Source of the DNA: DYEC01 sp034434695
GTDB lineage: Bacteria > Chloroflexota > Anaerolineae > Anaerolineales > Anaerolineaceae
NCBI GenBank assembly: GCA_034434695.1
Contig: DAOTYY010000053.1
Span: forward strand, 50,984 to 114,983
Direction of reading: 5' to 3'
DNA length: 64,000 nt
Part shown: positions 15,348 to 23,906 of the stretch, piece by piece
Position numbering within the stretch: the stretch's first letter is position 1
Layout of the letters: every line of letters begins with the position of its first letter
Position numbers and translations under genes: made by a program
Notes under the pieces: model-generated
The model's input: only the letters and a program-made list of their open reading frames with translations
Told to the model about the DNA's origin: nothing
The model's database searches: none

Positions 15348-16028
15348 TCAAGCCTTCTTTCCTTCCACGCTGTAACCGGGAATACGAGTGCGTTCCTCCA
15401 GCAGCTTCAACAACGCGTCCAGCACATAGACCATTGCCAGATAGATCACAGCTACCGCAACATACGCGCCAATCGGATCATAGGTCTGGACCGCCAGGGC
15501 TTTGGCTTTGGTCATCAAGTCTGGAACAGCGATCAAAAAAGCCACCGCAGTAGATTTGAGCAGCGAAACAGGCTCATTTGACCAGGCGGGAATTGCCAGC
15601 CGTAACGCCTGCGGCAAGATGATATAACGAATGGTTTGCCAGCGGCTTAAACCAATCGCCCGTCCAGCCATCATCTGACCTTCGCCAATTGCCAGAATAG
15701 AACCCCGTAAATATTCTGCCTGATAAGCGCCGCTGTTCAATGCCAGTGCAATAAACGCAGAAGGCATCCGATCAAGCGTTAACCCCAGTCCAGGTAAACC
15801 GTAATAAACCAGAAATAACTGCACCAGCAGCGGCGTGCCACGGAACAGCTCAATATAACCGATCGCCAGCCAACGCAGCCAGTGTCCGCCATACACTCGT
15901 CCCAGTGCCGAAGCCAATCCCAACACAAAACCAGCCAGAACTCCCACCACCGTCAGTTCCAGAGTAATCAATGCGCCGTTTAAAAATGCTGGCAGCGCAG
16001 TGTAGAAGAAGTTGAGCCACTCCGTCAT
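15348..16028 (-). CDS. Amino-acid ABC transporter permease (HisM/GlnP type)
   Basis: 226-residue inner-membrane permease of a polar amino-acid importer. Membrane segments alternate with loops. The EAA loop appears as EYLRGSILAIGEGQMMAGRAIGLS, then ILPQALRLAIPAWSNE, which contacts the ATPase. Last gene of the operon substrate-binding protein, permease, ATPase, permease. Its start overlaps the ATPase stop by one base. Confidence 0.92.
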   Translation of the reverse strand: MTEWLNFFYTALPAFLNGALITLELTVVGVLAGFVLGLASALGRVYGGHWLRWLAIGYIELFRGTPLLVQLFLVYYGLPGLGLTLDRMPSAFIALALNSGAYQAEYLRGSILAIGEGQMMAGRAIGLSRWQTIRYIILPQALRLAIPAWSNEPVSLLKSTAVAFLIAVPDLMTKAKALAVQTYDPIGAYVAVAVIYLAMVYVLDALLKLLEERTRIPGYSVEGKKA

Positions 16029-16801
16029 TATCCGTTTTCCTCCGCTGCTTTGCGACCATGTAGCTCGGCAATCTTCCAGAGAAATTGCCGCGTACGCTCA
16101 TATTTCGGCCGCTCAAACAGATCGTCGGGAGTGCCTACTTCCAAAATTTGACCCTTTTCCATAAAAATCATACGGTTGGCAACCTCACGCGCAAACCCCA
16201 TCTCATGGGTCACAACCAACATAGTCATCCCCTCACGTGCCAGTTGCTTCATCACCGCCAGTACTTCACCGATCAACTCTGGATCGAGGGCAGATGTAGG
16301 TTCATCAAACAACATGACACGCGGCTCCATTGCCAGCGCACGAGCAATCGCCACGCGTTGCTGCTGCCCACCAGAGAGCTGTCCCGGATAATGCCCTGCC
16401 CGATCGATCAACCCAACCCTCTCCAGCTCTTCCATCGCTTTGCGGCGCGCCTGCTCTTTCGGCATCTTTTTGACTTTGGTCAAGCCGATCATCACATTAT
16501 CCAATGCCGTCAAATGGTTGAAAAGCAGAAAATTCTGAAACACCATTCCAATTCGCTGACGGCATTCGTCCTCACTGCAACGCGTTGGGTCGGTAATCTC
16601 CACTCCATCCAGCCAGATTTTCCCGCTATCGGCTTTAGTCAGCAGATTCAAACAGCGCAACAGTGTACTTTTGCCCGTTCCACTTGGACCGACGATCACA
16701 ATCGTATCCCGCTCGTTTACAGATAGGGAAATGTCCCTGAAAATTACATTCTTACCATAAGTCTTGGTCAGATTTTGGGCTACTAGAACAGGTTGAGACA
16801 C
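16028..16801 (-). CDS. Amino-acid ABC transporter ATP-binding protein (GlnQ type)
   Basis: 257 aa cytosolic ATPase. Walker A GPSGTGKST is at about residues 38-46, Q-loop at VFQNFLLF, signature LSGGQQQRVA at about 142, Walker B VMLFDEPTSALD and the switch His in VVTHEMGFA. All catalytic motifs are intact. The insertion NLLTKADSGKIWLDG is typical of the polar amino-acid family. Sits between the two permease genes. Confidence 0.94.
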   Translation of the reverse strand: MSQPVLVAQNLTKTYGKNVIFRDISLSVNERDTIVIVGPSGTGKSTLLRCLNLLTKADSGKIWLDGVEITDPTRCSEDECRQRIGMVFQNFLLFNHLTALDNVMIGLTKVKKMPKEQARRKAMEELERVGLIDRAGHYPGQLSGGQQQRVAIARALAMEPRVMLFDEPTSALDPELIGEVLAVMKQLAREGMTMLVVTHEMGFAREVANRMIFMEKGQILEVGTPDDLFERPKYERTRQFLWKIAELHGRKAAEENG

Positions 16802-16823
16802 AGATCACCTCGTAAAGGATAGT

Positions 16824-17471
16824 TTACCCAAGCGGGTTGGCAGGAATCCGGGTACGTTGCGACACATAATCCAGCAGACGGTTGGCAGTAAATACCAAAA
16901 TAAAATAAATCAAGGCTGCAGTGCCAAAAGCCATAAAAGGCTGTTGGGTTGTAGCACTCAATTGCTGCGCCCGACGCAAGATTTCTGCCACCCCAAGCGC
17001 ATAAACCAGCGAAGAATCTTTAAGAACAATGGAAGCCTCATTCGACCAGGGCGGTATTGCCAGCCGTAACGCCTGCGGCAGGATGATATAGCGGATCGCC
17101 TTCAAACGCGACATCCCAATGGCACGCGCTGCCATCATCTGTTCACCACCCACAGACAAAATAGCCCCGCGCAGAATTTCAAGCTGATAAGCGCTGCTAA
17201 CCACTCCCAAGGCAATCGAACCTGCCCAAAACGGCGAAAGGTTGATGGAGCCGGAAATAATGAAATATAAAATGAATAAGAGCAAAATCGGCGGCATCCC
17301 ACGCATCAGTGTACTATACAGGCGCATAACCTGTGTCAAAACCTTGCCGCCGTACACATGCGCCAGAGCAAAAGTCAAACCAATCACCAGACCCAGCGGC
17401 AAAGCCACCAACGTCACTGCCAGTGTGGTAGCTGTGCCGGCTGCAATGTAGCGGAAAAATTCAATCAACAT
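16824..17471 (-). CDS. Amino-acid ABC transporter permease
   Basis: 215-residue permease homologous to the other permease in the operon. The same EAA-loop pattern is visible (EILRGAILSVGGEQMMAARAIGMS, ILPQALRLAIPPWSNE), suggesting a heterodimeric channel. ATG 17471 lies 69 bp after the substrate-binding protein gene stop, with a hairpin in between. Confidence 0.92.
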   Translation of the reverse strand: MLIEFFRYIAAGTATTLAVTLVALPLGLVIGLTFALAHVYGGKVLTQVMRLYSTLMRGMPPILLLFILYFIISGSINLSPFWAGSIALGVVSSAYQLEILRGAILSVGGEQMMAARAIGMSRLKAIRYIILPQALRLAIPPWSNEASIVLKDSSLVYALGVAEILRRAQQLSATTQQPFMAFGTAALIYFILVFTANRLLDYVSQRTRIPANPLG

Positions 17472-17493
17472 GAAAGGTGCTCATAAAATTGGC

Positions 17494-17519
17494 GGGAGAA
17501 TGGCGGCTGCCATCCTCCC
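17494..17519. promoter_or_regulatory. Intercistronic hairpin between binding-protein and permease genes
   Basis: GGGAGAATGGC (17494-17504) pairs with GCCATCCTCCC (17509-17519) with one mismatch and a 4-nt loop. No long T-run follows on the minus strand. Such hairpins often stabilise the upstream message or reduce read-through, giving more binding protein than permease. Confidence 0.6.
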
Positions 17520-17539
17520 ATCTTTGGGGTTCTTCTCTA

Positions 17540-18328
17540 CTACTGGGCGATATACTTGGCAATCAATTGCTCAATAAATCCCTCGTCTTGAAGCTGCTTG
17601 ATGATCTTGTCCATCTCCGCCTTAAGTTCTTGATCCCCATCAGGGACGACAATGTTAAATGGTCCACTGGTCAGGACACCATGCCAGACGACCTTCAACC
17701 CACCAAGCGATTTAACTAGATAGCGCGCCGGATCATAATCGGACATCATTACATCAATGCGTCCAGACTTCAAATCCAGCGCCACCTGATCCACCCGATC
17801 ATAGCGGAAAAGATTGGCTTCGGGCATCTTGCCGGTAGTAACCAGATTATCAGTCAACCAGCCATCCTGAGTTGTCCCAGTCTGCACACCCACTTTGTAA
17901 TTAGCAGCGTCCTCTGGTACATTGAATGTACCGCTGAAGCTTTCACTCACCGTGAAGGCATCTTCTTGTGTGTAATAGGAGATCGTGAAGTCTACTACTT
18001 TGTCACGCTCTTCGCTGTAGTTGAAACCAGAAATCGAAGCATCTATCTTACCCTGTTGCACACCAGCGATCAGGCTATCAAAAGGCATGTCCACCCATTC
18101 CAATTTGACACCCATACGCTTGGCAATTTCGGTCATCAACTCGATATCGAAACCAACCTTTTCACCATTTTCAACATACTCGAAAGGGGGATAGTCTGCC
18201 GATGTACCGACTTTAATGACACCAGCCTGCTTGATCGCTTCTAGATGATTGGCGGGCTTTGCCGGAGCACAAGACACCAGCATCAACACAACAACCAGCA
18301 GAAAAACAGCAAAAAATAGGCGCTTCAT
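17540..18328 (-). CDS. Amino-acid ABC transporter substrate-binding lipoprotein
   Basis: 262 aa, SBP_bac_3 fold. Signal peptide with lipobox LMLVSC (Cys20). The mature N-terminus has the family pattern VIKVGTSADYPPFEYVENGEKVGFDIEL, and Arg within SEERDKVVDFT is in the position that usually binds the amino-acid carboxylate. Captures an amino acid outside the membrane for the two downstream permeases. First gene of the four-gene operon; ligand not predictable. Confidence 0.92.
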   Translation of the reverse strand: MKRLFFAVFLLVVVLMLVSCAPAKPANHLEAIKQAGVIKVGTSADYPPFEYVENGEKVGFDIELMTEIAKRMGVKLEWVDMPFDSLIAGVQQGKIDASISGFNYSEERDKVVDFTISYYTQEDAFTVSESFSGTFNVPEDAANYKVGVQTGTTQDGWLTDNLVTTGKMPEANLFRYDRVDQVALDLKSGRIDVMMSDYDPARYLVKSLGGLKVVWHGVLTSGPFNIVVPDGDQELKAEMDKIIKQLQDEGFIEQLIAKYIAQ

Positions 18329-18487
18329 TTTTATTTTTCTCCTTTTTACAAGTTAATTGGATTTTCACGGCCAGCAACTGACTCAATCGGATTTACACTT
18401 GCTGCTGACTGAACTCATTTAACAATATATAACAAAATCTTACAAGATACCAGCGATTTTCATCCTTTTATTATAAAAACCACTCGC

Positions 18488-18805
18488 TCACCGAAGCCAC
18501 TGCAACAAATACAAAACTGCCATTCCACTGCCAATCGTCAGAAGCACATTACGTGTCCGCCATGCAACCAACGCTGCCACCAGTGCCGCCACCAAACGAA
18601 AGTTATTCGCTTGCACAGCCAGCGAGCCATCGCGCATCAGTACTTCTGGAAAAATAATCGCCGAAAGCACCGCCGGCGGCACAAAGCGCAAAGCCCGCCT
18701 GAGCCAATCCGGCAGTTGCCAGTGACCAAATAAAGCGATAAAGGATAACCGGGTCAGGAATGTTAGTAACCCGGCGATAAGAATTGTCAACCAGAGCGCC
18801 GCCAT
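18488..18805 (-). CDS. azlD: AzlD family branched-chain amino-acid transport subunit
   Basis: 105-residue membrane protein with three or four hydrophobic helices and the AzlD pattern: N-terminal LTFLTRLSFI, then LRFVPPAVLSAIIFPEV. It is the small partner of AzlC in branched-chain amino-acid efflux. It overlaps the azlC 3' end by 19 bp, so the two are translated as a pair. Confidence 0.88.
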   Translation of the reverse strand: MAALWLTILIAGLLTFLTRLSFIALFGHWQLPDWLRRALRFVPPAVLSAIIFPEVLMRDGSLAVQANNFRLVAALVAALVAWRTRNVLLTIGSGMAVLYLLQWLR

Positions 18806-19476
18806 ACCGCCTCTCCCAACATACCAGCGCCGATCCCCACTAACGCTGCCAGCAGCAGACCAAGTTTGTAAGGTAATCCAAATGCAAATACCGATATTGC
18901 ACCTGCCAGCAATGCTGCAGAGGCAGTTGCTTTATCCTTTAACGCCGGCACCACTAGGGCGATAAACGTTAATGCCAGTGCAAAATCCAAAGACCAAGAA
19001 GATGGCACTTGCGCCCCCAGGAAGATGCCTGCTGCCGTACTGAGCTGCCAGCAAGCCCAAAGAGCGAATCCAGCACCAAGATAGTACCAGTGCTTATACT
19101 CTCCAGGTGTTTCTTCATCATAATAACCGATCGCCACCGCATACGCCTCATCAGTGAGCAGGTAAGCCAGCAAAATTTTCCAACTGCGTGATAAATGACG
19201 TACATGTGGCGCCATTGAAGCGCTGTATAATGCATGTCGTAAATTGACCACAAACGCGGTCAACGCCACTATCGCCAAGGGAGTACCATTTTGTAACAAT
19301 TGCACCGCCATAAACTGTGCGGAACCCGCAAACAACACAGAAGACATCGCTTGCGCCATAGAAACCGGCAAACCCGCTTTGAGTGCCAAAATTCCATAGA
19401 TCATTCCAAACGGTGCCACACCCAACAAGAGCGGCAGTTCAGCGCGCACGCCGGCAAAGAATTCTTTCCTGGACAT
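18787..19476 (-). CDS. azlC: AzlC family branched-chain amino-acid exporter subunit
   Basis: 229 aa, multispanning. Family landmarks include ELPLLLGVAPFGMIYG, MSSVLFAGSAQFMAVQL and the NLRHALYSAS segment. ATG 19476 is chosen because a TATAAT box (19484-19489 on the minus strand) ends 7 nt upstream, inside the longer frame from 19524; this predicts a leaderless mRNA. With AzlD it would export leucine-type amino acids. Confidence 0.9.
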   Translation of the reverse strand: MSRKEFFAGVRAELPLLLGVAPFGMIYGILALKAGLPVSMAQAMSSVLFAGSAQFMAVQLLQNGTPLAIVALTAFVVNLRHALYSASMAPHVRHLSRSWKILLAYLLTDEAYAVAIGYYDEETPGEYKHWYYLGAGFALWACWQLSTAAGIFLGAQVPSSWSLDFALALTFIALVVPALKDKATASAALLAGAISVFAFGLPYKLGLLLAALVGIGAGMLGEAVWRRSG

Positions 19477-19483
19477 GCGCCCA

Positions 19484-19489
19484 ATTATA
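19484..19489 (-). promoter_or_regulatory. -10 box of azlC (leaderless)
   Basis: TATAAT on the minus strand ends 7 nt before the azlC ATG at 19476, so transcription should begin at or next to the start codon. No Shine-Dalgarno is possible in that arrangement. Confidence 0.55.
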
Positions 19490-19689
19490 AGCGATATGCT
19501 GGCAGAATACTTCTCCATCAGCACACAAATAACATGGAAGATCTATTCGAGGATTTTGAAAAACAAAAAATCACCCTCCATATTTGGCGGCAATAGTACG
19601 TTTTTGTATAGATGTACGCCGAATATGACTTTTTCAATGCCTTTTTTATTTCGAAATTGATATCTGGTATATAATCCTTCTAATATCAA

Positions 19690-19717
19690 GGTTTTTTCAC
19701 CCGTCTTTGAAAAAACC
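19690..19717. promoter_or_regulatory. Perfect 10-bp hairpin in the leader of a lipoprotein gene
   Basis: GGTTTTTTCA (19690-19699) pairs perfectly with TGAAAAAACC (19708-19717) around an 8-nt loop. It lies between a TATAAT box (19670-19675) and the Shine-Dalgarno GGGGAGG at about 19726, so it is inside the predicted 5' leader. No T-run follows on either strand. Confidence 0.5.
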
Positions 19718-19737
19718 ACCAGATAGGGGAGGCTTAA

Positions 19738-20775
19738 ATGTTTCACAAATTATCTGTCTTTTTTCGCTTCGCTGCCTTATTCATCGTTCTGAGTCTGGTC
19801 TTGGCATGCGCAACACCATCCATCACGTTCAATAGCAGTGCGGAACAGTCACCCGGGTTTGAAGAAACGCGCATCGCCCTGGTGATTGAATCAACCCTGG
19901 CTGCCGTCCAGGAGGAGACAAAGACTGCCCAAGAGGGCTCCACCTCACCTGGAGAGGCAGCACCCACTTATACCCCTTATCCAACCTATACTCCCCTGCC
20001 AACAGAAGCTCCTCAGCCAACTGCACCCCCCGAACAGCCGCCGACCGAGCCGCCAACGGTTAACGTGGAAGAAAAGATACGTTCAGCGAACGTACTGATC
20101 TTTGAGGATGTGCGCGGTTACCCGGCGCTGGAACCGCGCGTTCACCGCGCCTTGCCCGGTATGAAATTCTCCGGCGGGCGAGTGATAGAAGTGGGCGATG
20201 CAGTTGGTAATTTCATGAGCCAGCTCAACTCGCCTACCCAATGGGATTTGATTGTTGTGGCAGCAGAAGCTCGCAGTGGTGTGCGGGGCGAATTCTGGGA
20301 TGTGATCTACAATCAGGTGCAGCGCGGCGCGGCTTTAGTGACGGAGATATGGTACCTGGATGACATCATCAACGGGCGTATTTCTCCGCTTATGAGCGAA
20401 TGCGGTCTGAAATTGTATAGGGATTGGGAGCGTGCGCCAGGTTACGATGTGCTGGATTACTCGCTCTACTGGCTTGACTCACAACATGAAATATTTAGCA
20501 ACCCCGTTGTCGTAGAACCGCTCTATACACCTACGATCTACTGGGAAGGTGATGCCGGCGACCTGCTGGCGCTTGGTCCCGGCGGGGATGCTGTTCTGCT
20601 GGCAGGGACTCACCCTGACACGCGATCTGACCATGGCACACTTGCTACATGCATAGGCGGACGAGTTATCTTTCAAACTTTCTCCACCCACGATTATCAT
20701 TATGATAAAACGGTTGCATTGTGGAAAAATTACATGACTTACGCGTTGAAACAACACTTCCTGGCTGGCTACTAG
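19738..20775 (+). CDS. Lipoprotein with Thr/Pro linker and a ThuA/GATase1-like domain
   Basis: 345 aa. Signal peptide with lipobox SLVLAC (Cys at about 24), then a Glu/Thr-rich helix and a Thr/Pro/Tyr repeat linker (about residues 80-110). The globular part (about 115-345) has an alternating alpha/beta pattern: NVLIFEDVRGYP, WDLIVVAAEARSG, GAALVTEIWYLD, and a late GGRVIFQTFSTHDYH segment, reminiscent of ThuA or class I amidotransferase-like proteins that lack a catalytic Cys. That assignment is an inference from pattern only. GGGGAGG 7 nt upstream fixes the start. Confidence 0.7.
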   Translation: MFHKLSVFFRFAALFIVLSLVLACATPSITFNSSAEQSPGFEETRIALVIESTLAAVQEETKTAQEGSTSPGEAAPTYTPYPTYTPLPTEAPQPTAPPEQPPTEPPTVNVEEKIRSANVLIFEDVRGYPALEPRVHRALPGMKFSGGRVIEVGDAVGNFMSQLNSPTQWDLIVVAAEARSGVRGEFWDVIYNQVQRGAALVTEIWYLDDIINGRISPLMSECGLKLYRDWERAPGYDVLDYSLYWLDSQHEIFSNPVVVEPLYTPTIYWEGDAGDLLALGPGGDAVLLAGTHPDTRSDHGTLATCIGGRVIFQTFSTHDYHYDKTVALWKNYMTYALKQHFLAGY

Positions 20776-21491
20776 CCGGTAAGCGCGCGGACTACCCCCA
20801 TCAATGCCAGCACTGTGCGTTCAATCCATAGCGCATCACCGCGATATGGTATTCCACCGGGCTTTTTGGGCGCGCGATAAACAACTCGCAAGCGCGAATT
20901 AAGTTCCATTTGCGCTGCTGGTATCTTCAGCGTTTCCCAGACGTAGCGAGTAACTGTCTCCTGATATACTCCTCCGCCGCCAGTAAAGTGTCCATCCAGC
21001 TCCAGCCGTCCCAGTCCTTGACCATCAGGAGTAAAGCCTTGCTCCGCAAGTGCTGCCAAAATAAGTTCAAGCTGATCTTTGCAACTCTGTCTGCGTATTG
21101 TACCCAGTTCAATACCAAAATCATGTTGGTCAGAAGCGCCGTGCAAATCCAAGACAAAACGAACGCTAGTATTACGAATGATCTCCCCAAAAAGCTCCTT
21201 GTAAGGTGATCTGCGGTCATAATTGGGGTCATGGTCAAGCTGGCGACGGACATACAGCACATGAGCGCCAGTTTGCTCTCCCACAAAACGCGCCAGTGCG
21301 GCAGTATATTCATCTTCCTCTTTGAGCCGACCATTGCGGCAGTGCGCCGCGGCGTGAGGTGCGGAAAGCAAAACTGTCACCCTACCCGGTATATAACGCC
21401 AGCTTTCCTCGCCGGGCGAAGCTACACAGCGGTAAGCTACGTCGGCTTCCAACTCCATCAAGCGCTTCAATAAGAGCAAACGACCAGTCAT
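20772..21491 (-). CDS. N-formylglutamate amidohydrolase family protein
   Basis: 239 aa. The pattern resembles HutG/FGase-type zinc hydrolases: LLSAPHAAAHCRNG with a His in the position of the family SxPHxG motif, EDEYTAALA, and FVLDLHGASD with the metal His after Asp-Leu. HutG members release glutamate from N-formylglutamate; the true substrate here is uncertain. No histidine-degradation genes are nearby. The stop overlaps that of the lipoprotein gene by 4 bp (CTAG), convergent. Confidence 0.72.
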   Translation of the reverse strand: MTGRLLLLKRLMELEADVAYRCVASPGEESWRYIPGRVTVLLSAPHAAAHCRNGRLKEEDEYTAALARFVGEQTGAHVLYVRRQLDHDPNYDRRSPYKELFGEIIRNTSVRFVLDLHGASDQHDFGIELGTIRRQSCKDQLELILAALAEQGFTPDGQGLGRLELDGHFTGGGGVYQETVTRYVWETLKIPAAQMELNSRLRVVYRAPKKPGGIPYRGDALWIERTVLALMGVVRALTG

Positions 21492-21541
21492 TCAACTATC
21501 GGATAAGGACATAAAAAGATTTAGAAACTTTGCTATTGAGG

Positions 21542-22030
21542 CTACTCGCCATACACCAGATGAATCACCGCACGGTAGAAATGTTCTAAAACAGGTAGCG
21601 GGCCCTTTCCGAGAACTTCGCGCTCCATTCGCCGCGTCCACTCCACCAGCAATGTACCCGGACCATCCTCAAGCTCATCATGACGTTCCAATACGATAAT
21701 TTTCGTGGTATCAGAAAGCAACAAAAAAGGCGTCACACGATAGGGGCGATATATCAGTGCCACAAAAAAAGCCTCCCGATCCACTTTGGGCTCAGGTAAT
21801 GTGATCAGAGCTATTGTAGCACGCCGTTCAGGTTTACGGAATTCAAAATCTAACCCATACGGGATGGTCTTTGGCAATTTTAAGTTCTGACCCACACGAT
21901 CCCAGTAAAATCGCAAAAAGATATTCCCATCCCGGTTCAAAAAACCAAGGAAATGTTCTGGCGTACGATGAAAAAGAGTAGTCAGCGCCTCTTCAACAAA
22001 GACCCGTTGTTGCGTACGTTCGACTTTCAC
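21542..22030 (-). CDS. Conserved hypothetical protein
   Basis: 162 aa, soluble, alpha/beta pattern without recognisable catalytic motif; Arg- and Glu-rich C-terminal helix. I chose GTG 22030 because a promoter (TTGTAT 22064-22059, 16 bp, TATAGT 22042-22037 on the minus strand) ends 6 nt before it. The longer frame from TTG 22120 would start inside and upstream of that promoter. The mRNA would be leaderless. Function unknown. Confidence 0.6.
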   Translation of the reverse strand: MKVERTQQRVFVEEALTTLFHRTPEHFLGFLNRDGNIFLRFYWDRVGQNLKLPKTIPYGLDFEFRKPERRATIALITLPEPKVDREAFFVALIYRPYRVTPFLLLSDTTKIIVLERHDELEDGPGTLLVEWTRRMEREVLGKGPLPVLEHFYRAVIHLVYGE

Positions 22031-22036
22031 ACTTTC

Positions 22037-22064
22037 ACTATAACAACTTTCAAGTAAAATACAA
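22037..22064 (-). promoter_or_regulatory. Promoter of the hypothetical gene (leaderless)
   Basis: Minus-strand TTGTAT (22064-22059), 16-bp spacer, TATAGT (22042-22037), with the GTG start codon 6 nt further on. Confidence 0.5.
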
Positions 22065-22184
22065 GCAAAGTTTGAACTTTGTAAAACCTGCCTGTTCCGA
22101 AAAATAACAAAGTTTAACAAATGATTAATTTTTTGTTAATGAACGAATTAAAATAAACTAAGCCAAACCGCAAACTTGAAATAA

Positions 22185-22193
22185 TGATATACT
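22185..22193 (+). promoter_or_regulatory. Extended -10 promoter of the SixA-like gene
   Basis: TGATATACT, the extended -10 form used elsewhere in the window, about 58 bp before the ATG at 22252. No convincing -35. Confidence 0.5.
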
Positions 22194-22251
22194 TTTTATT
22201 GTTAAGCTTTACATCAACAATCCACAAAATTACCTGAAGGATGGTGCCGAT

Positions 22252-22776
22252 ATGAAAACGCTATTGCTCATGCGGCATGCTAAATCAAGTTGGAAAGATT
22301 CGACATTACCGGACCATGAGCGTCCTTTGAACAAGCGGGGAGCCAAAGACGCCCCGGAAATGGGAAAGTTGCTTTTCAAGGCAGAATTGGTACCACAGAT
22401 TATTCTGTGTTCCAGTGCCAAACGTGCCCGGTCAACGGCAGAAGCTCTGATTGAACAAACTTATTTCCAGGGGGAAGTGACCTATCTTGATTCTTTTTAT
22501 TTGGCAGAGCCAGAAACTTACCTGAAAGGTTTACAAGACCTTCCGGACGAGATCGAGCGTGTAATGATTATCGGTCATAATCCGGGGTTAGAAGGGTTAT
22601 TGCAAATCCTTTGTCGGAGGGTGGAGTCACTGCCAACAGCCTCGATTGCTTATCTGGCATTGCCAATCAAACAATGGAGCGAATTGAATGATTCGGTAGT
22701 GGGTGAACTAGTACAGCTCTGGAAACCTCGTGAACTGAAAGAAGCCAAAAAAGAAAAGAAACAAAAGAAAAAATAG
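22252..22776 (+). CDS. SixA-type histidine phosphatase
   Basis: 174 aa member of the histidine phosphatase (phosphoglycerate mutase-like) superfamily, SixA group. Begins MKTLLLMRHAKSSW with catalytic RHA at residues 8-10; LNKRGAKDAPEMG, CSSAKRARSTAEAL and the second catalytic His in MIIGHNPGLEGLL are in place. SixA enzymes remove phosphate from phosphohistidine. The last 15 residues are almost all Lys/Glu, an unusual basic tail. Thioredoxin gene follows 6 bp later. Confidence 0.87.
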   Translation: MKTLLLMRHAKSSWKDSTLPDHERPLNKRGAKDAPEMGKLLFKAELVPQIILCSSAKRARSTAEALIEQTYFQGEVTYLDSFYLAEPETYLKGLQDLPDEIERVMIIGHNPGLEGLLQILCRRVESLPTASIAYLALPIKQWSELNDSVVGELVQLWKPRELKEAKKEKKQKKK

Positions 22777-22782
22777 AATTTC

Positions 22783-23106
22783 ATGAGCCAATTCATTCAC
22801 ATTGACGAAAACAACTTTGAGCAGGAAGTTTTGCTTTCCAACGCGCCCGTTTTGCTGGAATTTGGCGCTGATTGGTGCACTCCATGCAAACGACTGGAGC
22901 CGCTTCTAACTGAACTAGGCAACACTTGGGGCAATCGTGTTCGTCTGGCAAAAGTGAATGTGGACCAATGTGCCAATCTGACGATGCAGTTCCAAGTTAT
23001 GTCTGTTCCAACGGTGATTCTATTCAAAAATGGACAACCGGTCGAAACTACCACTGGCTTACAAACGCGTCAGAAACTGATTGAAAAGTTTGAACCCCAT
23101 CTGTAA
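22783..23106 (+). CDS. Thioredoxin
   Basis: 107 aa, the classic thioredoxin length. Active site WCTPC at about residues 28-32, cis-Pro in SVPTVILF, and KNG before the final helix. Cytosolic thiol-disulfide reductant. In an apparent operon with the SixA-like phosphatase. The active-site Thr in place of Gly (WCGPC) is a modest variation. Confidence 0.92.
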   Translation: MSQFIHIDENNFEQEVLLSNAPVLLEFGADWCTPCKRLEPLLTELGNTWGNRVRLAKVNVDQCANLTMQFQVMSVPTVILFKNGQPVETTTGLQTRQKLIEKFEPHL

Positions 23107-23117
23107 AATACCTGCTT

Positions 23118-23900
23118 CTAAAGAAAATTACCCAACCTGAATGGTAAAGCATTAAGAAACGCCAGCAGACTCTTCGCCAGAACATCAGGTTGTTCCAGTA
23201 ACGCCATATGTCCAGCGTTTGGGATGATCTGCAAAGTGATGTGGCGTAAATGTTTTTGGAGATAATAAGCCAGCGTTGGTGGTGTTATGCGGTCCGCCGC
23301 TCCAGTTGCCACCCAAACCGGCTGTTCTATACTGTTCAACTCATCACTCAGATCAAAGTTGTCGGCAGCCTGCCAATCACTTATCAACACCTCTGGTTTC
23401 ACCTGCCGCAAACCATTCATTATCTTTACAATCAATTCACGGCGGGCAGATTTAGCAAATAAATGGGCTTCAAGAAACATCAATGCCCGTGATATTTGCT
23501 TGGGGTCGCTCAAGGCGCTCAGTAATGGTTGAGGTACTGGCAAACGGGCGCCGCTGGAAACCATGCCGATTGCCGCCACCCGTTCAGGAAAGCGTAACGC
23601 CGCGGTCAACGCAACCGCCCCACCCAGCGAATGTCCTACCAGAATAGCCCGATAAACCCCAGCGACATTCATAAACTCCACGACCCAAAGTGCGTACTTT
23701 TCAACAGAGTGGAACGTTATCCCCTTCGAGCGGCCATGCCCCGGTAAATCCAACGCCAGAACACGATAGCCCGGCAAACGACGTAACTCGGGCGGCCAAC
23801 ACAAATGGTCGCTTCCAGCGCCGTGCAGCAAGATGACCGGTAATCTCAGGGCATCTGAAGCTTCAGAAACAGCGTAGTAAAACCCACTGGCATAAGGCAT
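23118..23900 (-). CDS. Alpha/beta hydrolase
   Basis: 260 aa. Oxyanion-hole HGAG at about residue 25, nucleophile elbow GHSLGG at about 94-99 (Ser), and a C-terminal NAGHMALLEQP supplying the catalytic His; the Asp is probably in ATGAADRITPP. Esterase or lipase-like; substrate unknown. No signal peptide. It is 6 bp downstream of the WD40 lipoprotein gene on the same strand and probably co-transcribed. Confidence 0.85.
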   Translation of the reverse strand: MPYASGFYYAVSEASDALRLPVILLHGAGSDHLCWPPELRRLPGYRVLALDLPGHGRSKGITFHSVEKYALWVVEFMNVAGVYRAILVGHSLGGAVALTAALRFPERVAAIGMVSSGARLPVPQPLLSALSDPKQISRALMFLEAHLFAKSARRELIVKIMNGLRQVKPEVLISDWQAADNFDLSDELNSIEQPVWVATGAADRITPPTLAYYLQKHLRHITLQIIPNAGHMALLEQPDVLAKSLLAFLNALPFRLGNFL

Positions 23901-23906
23901 GACAAA

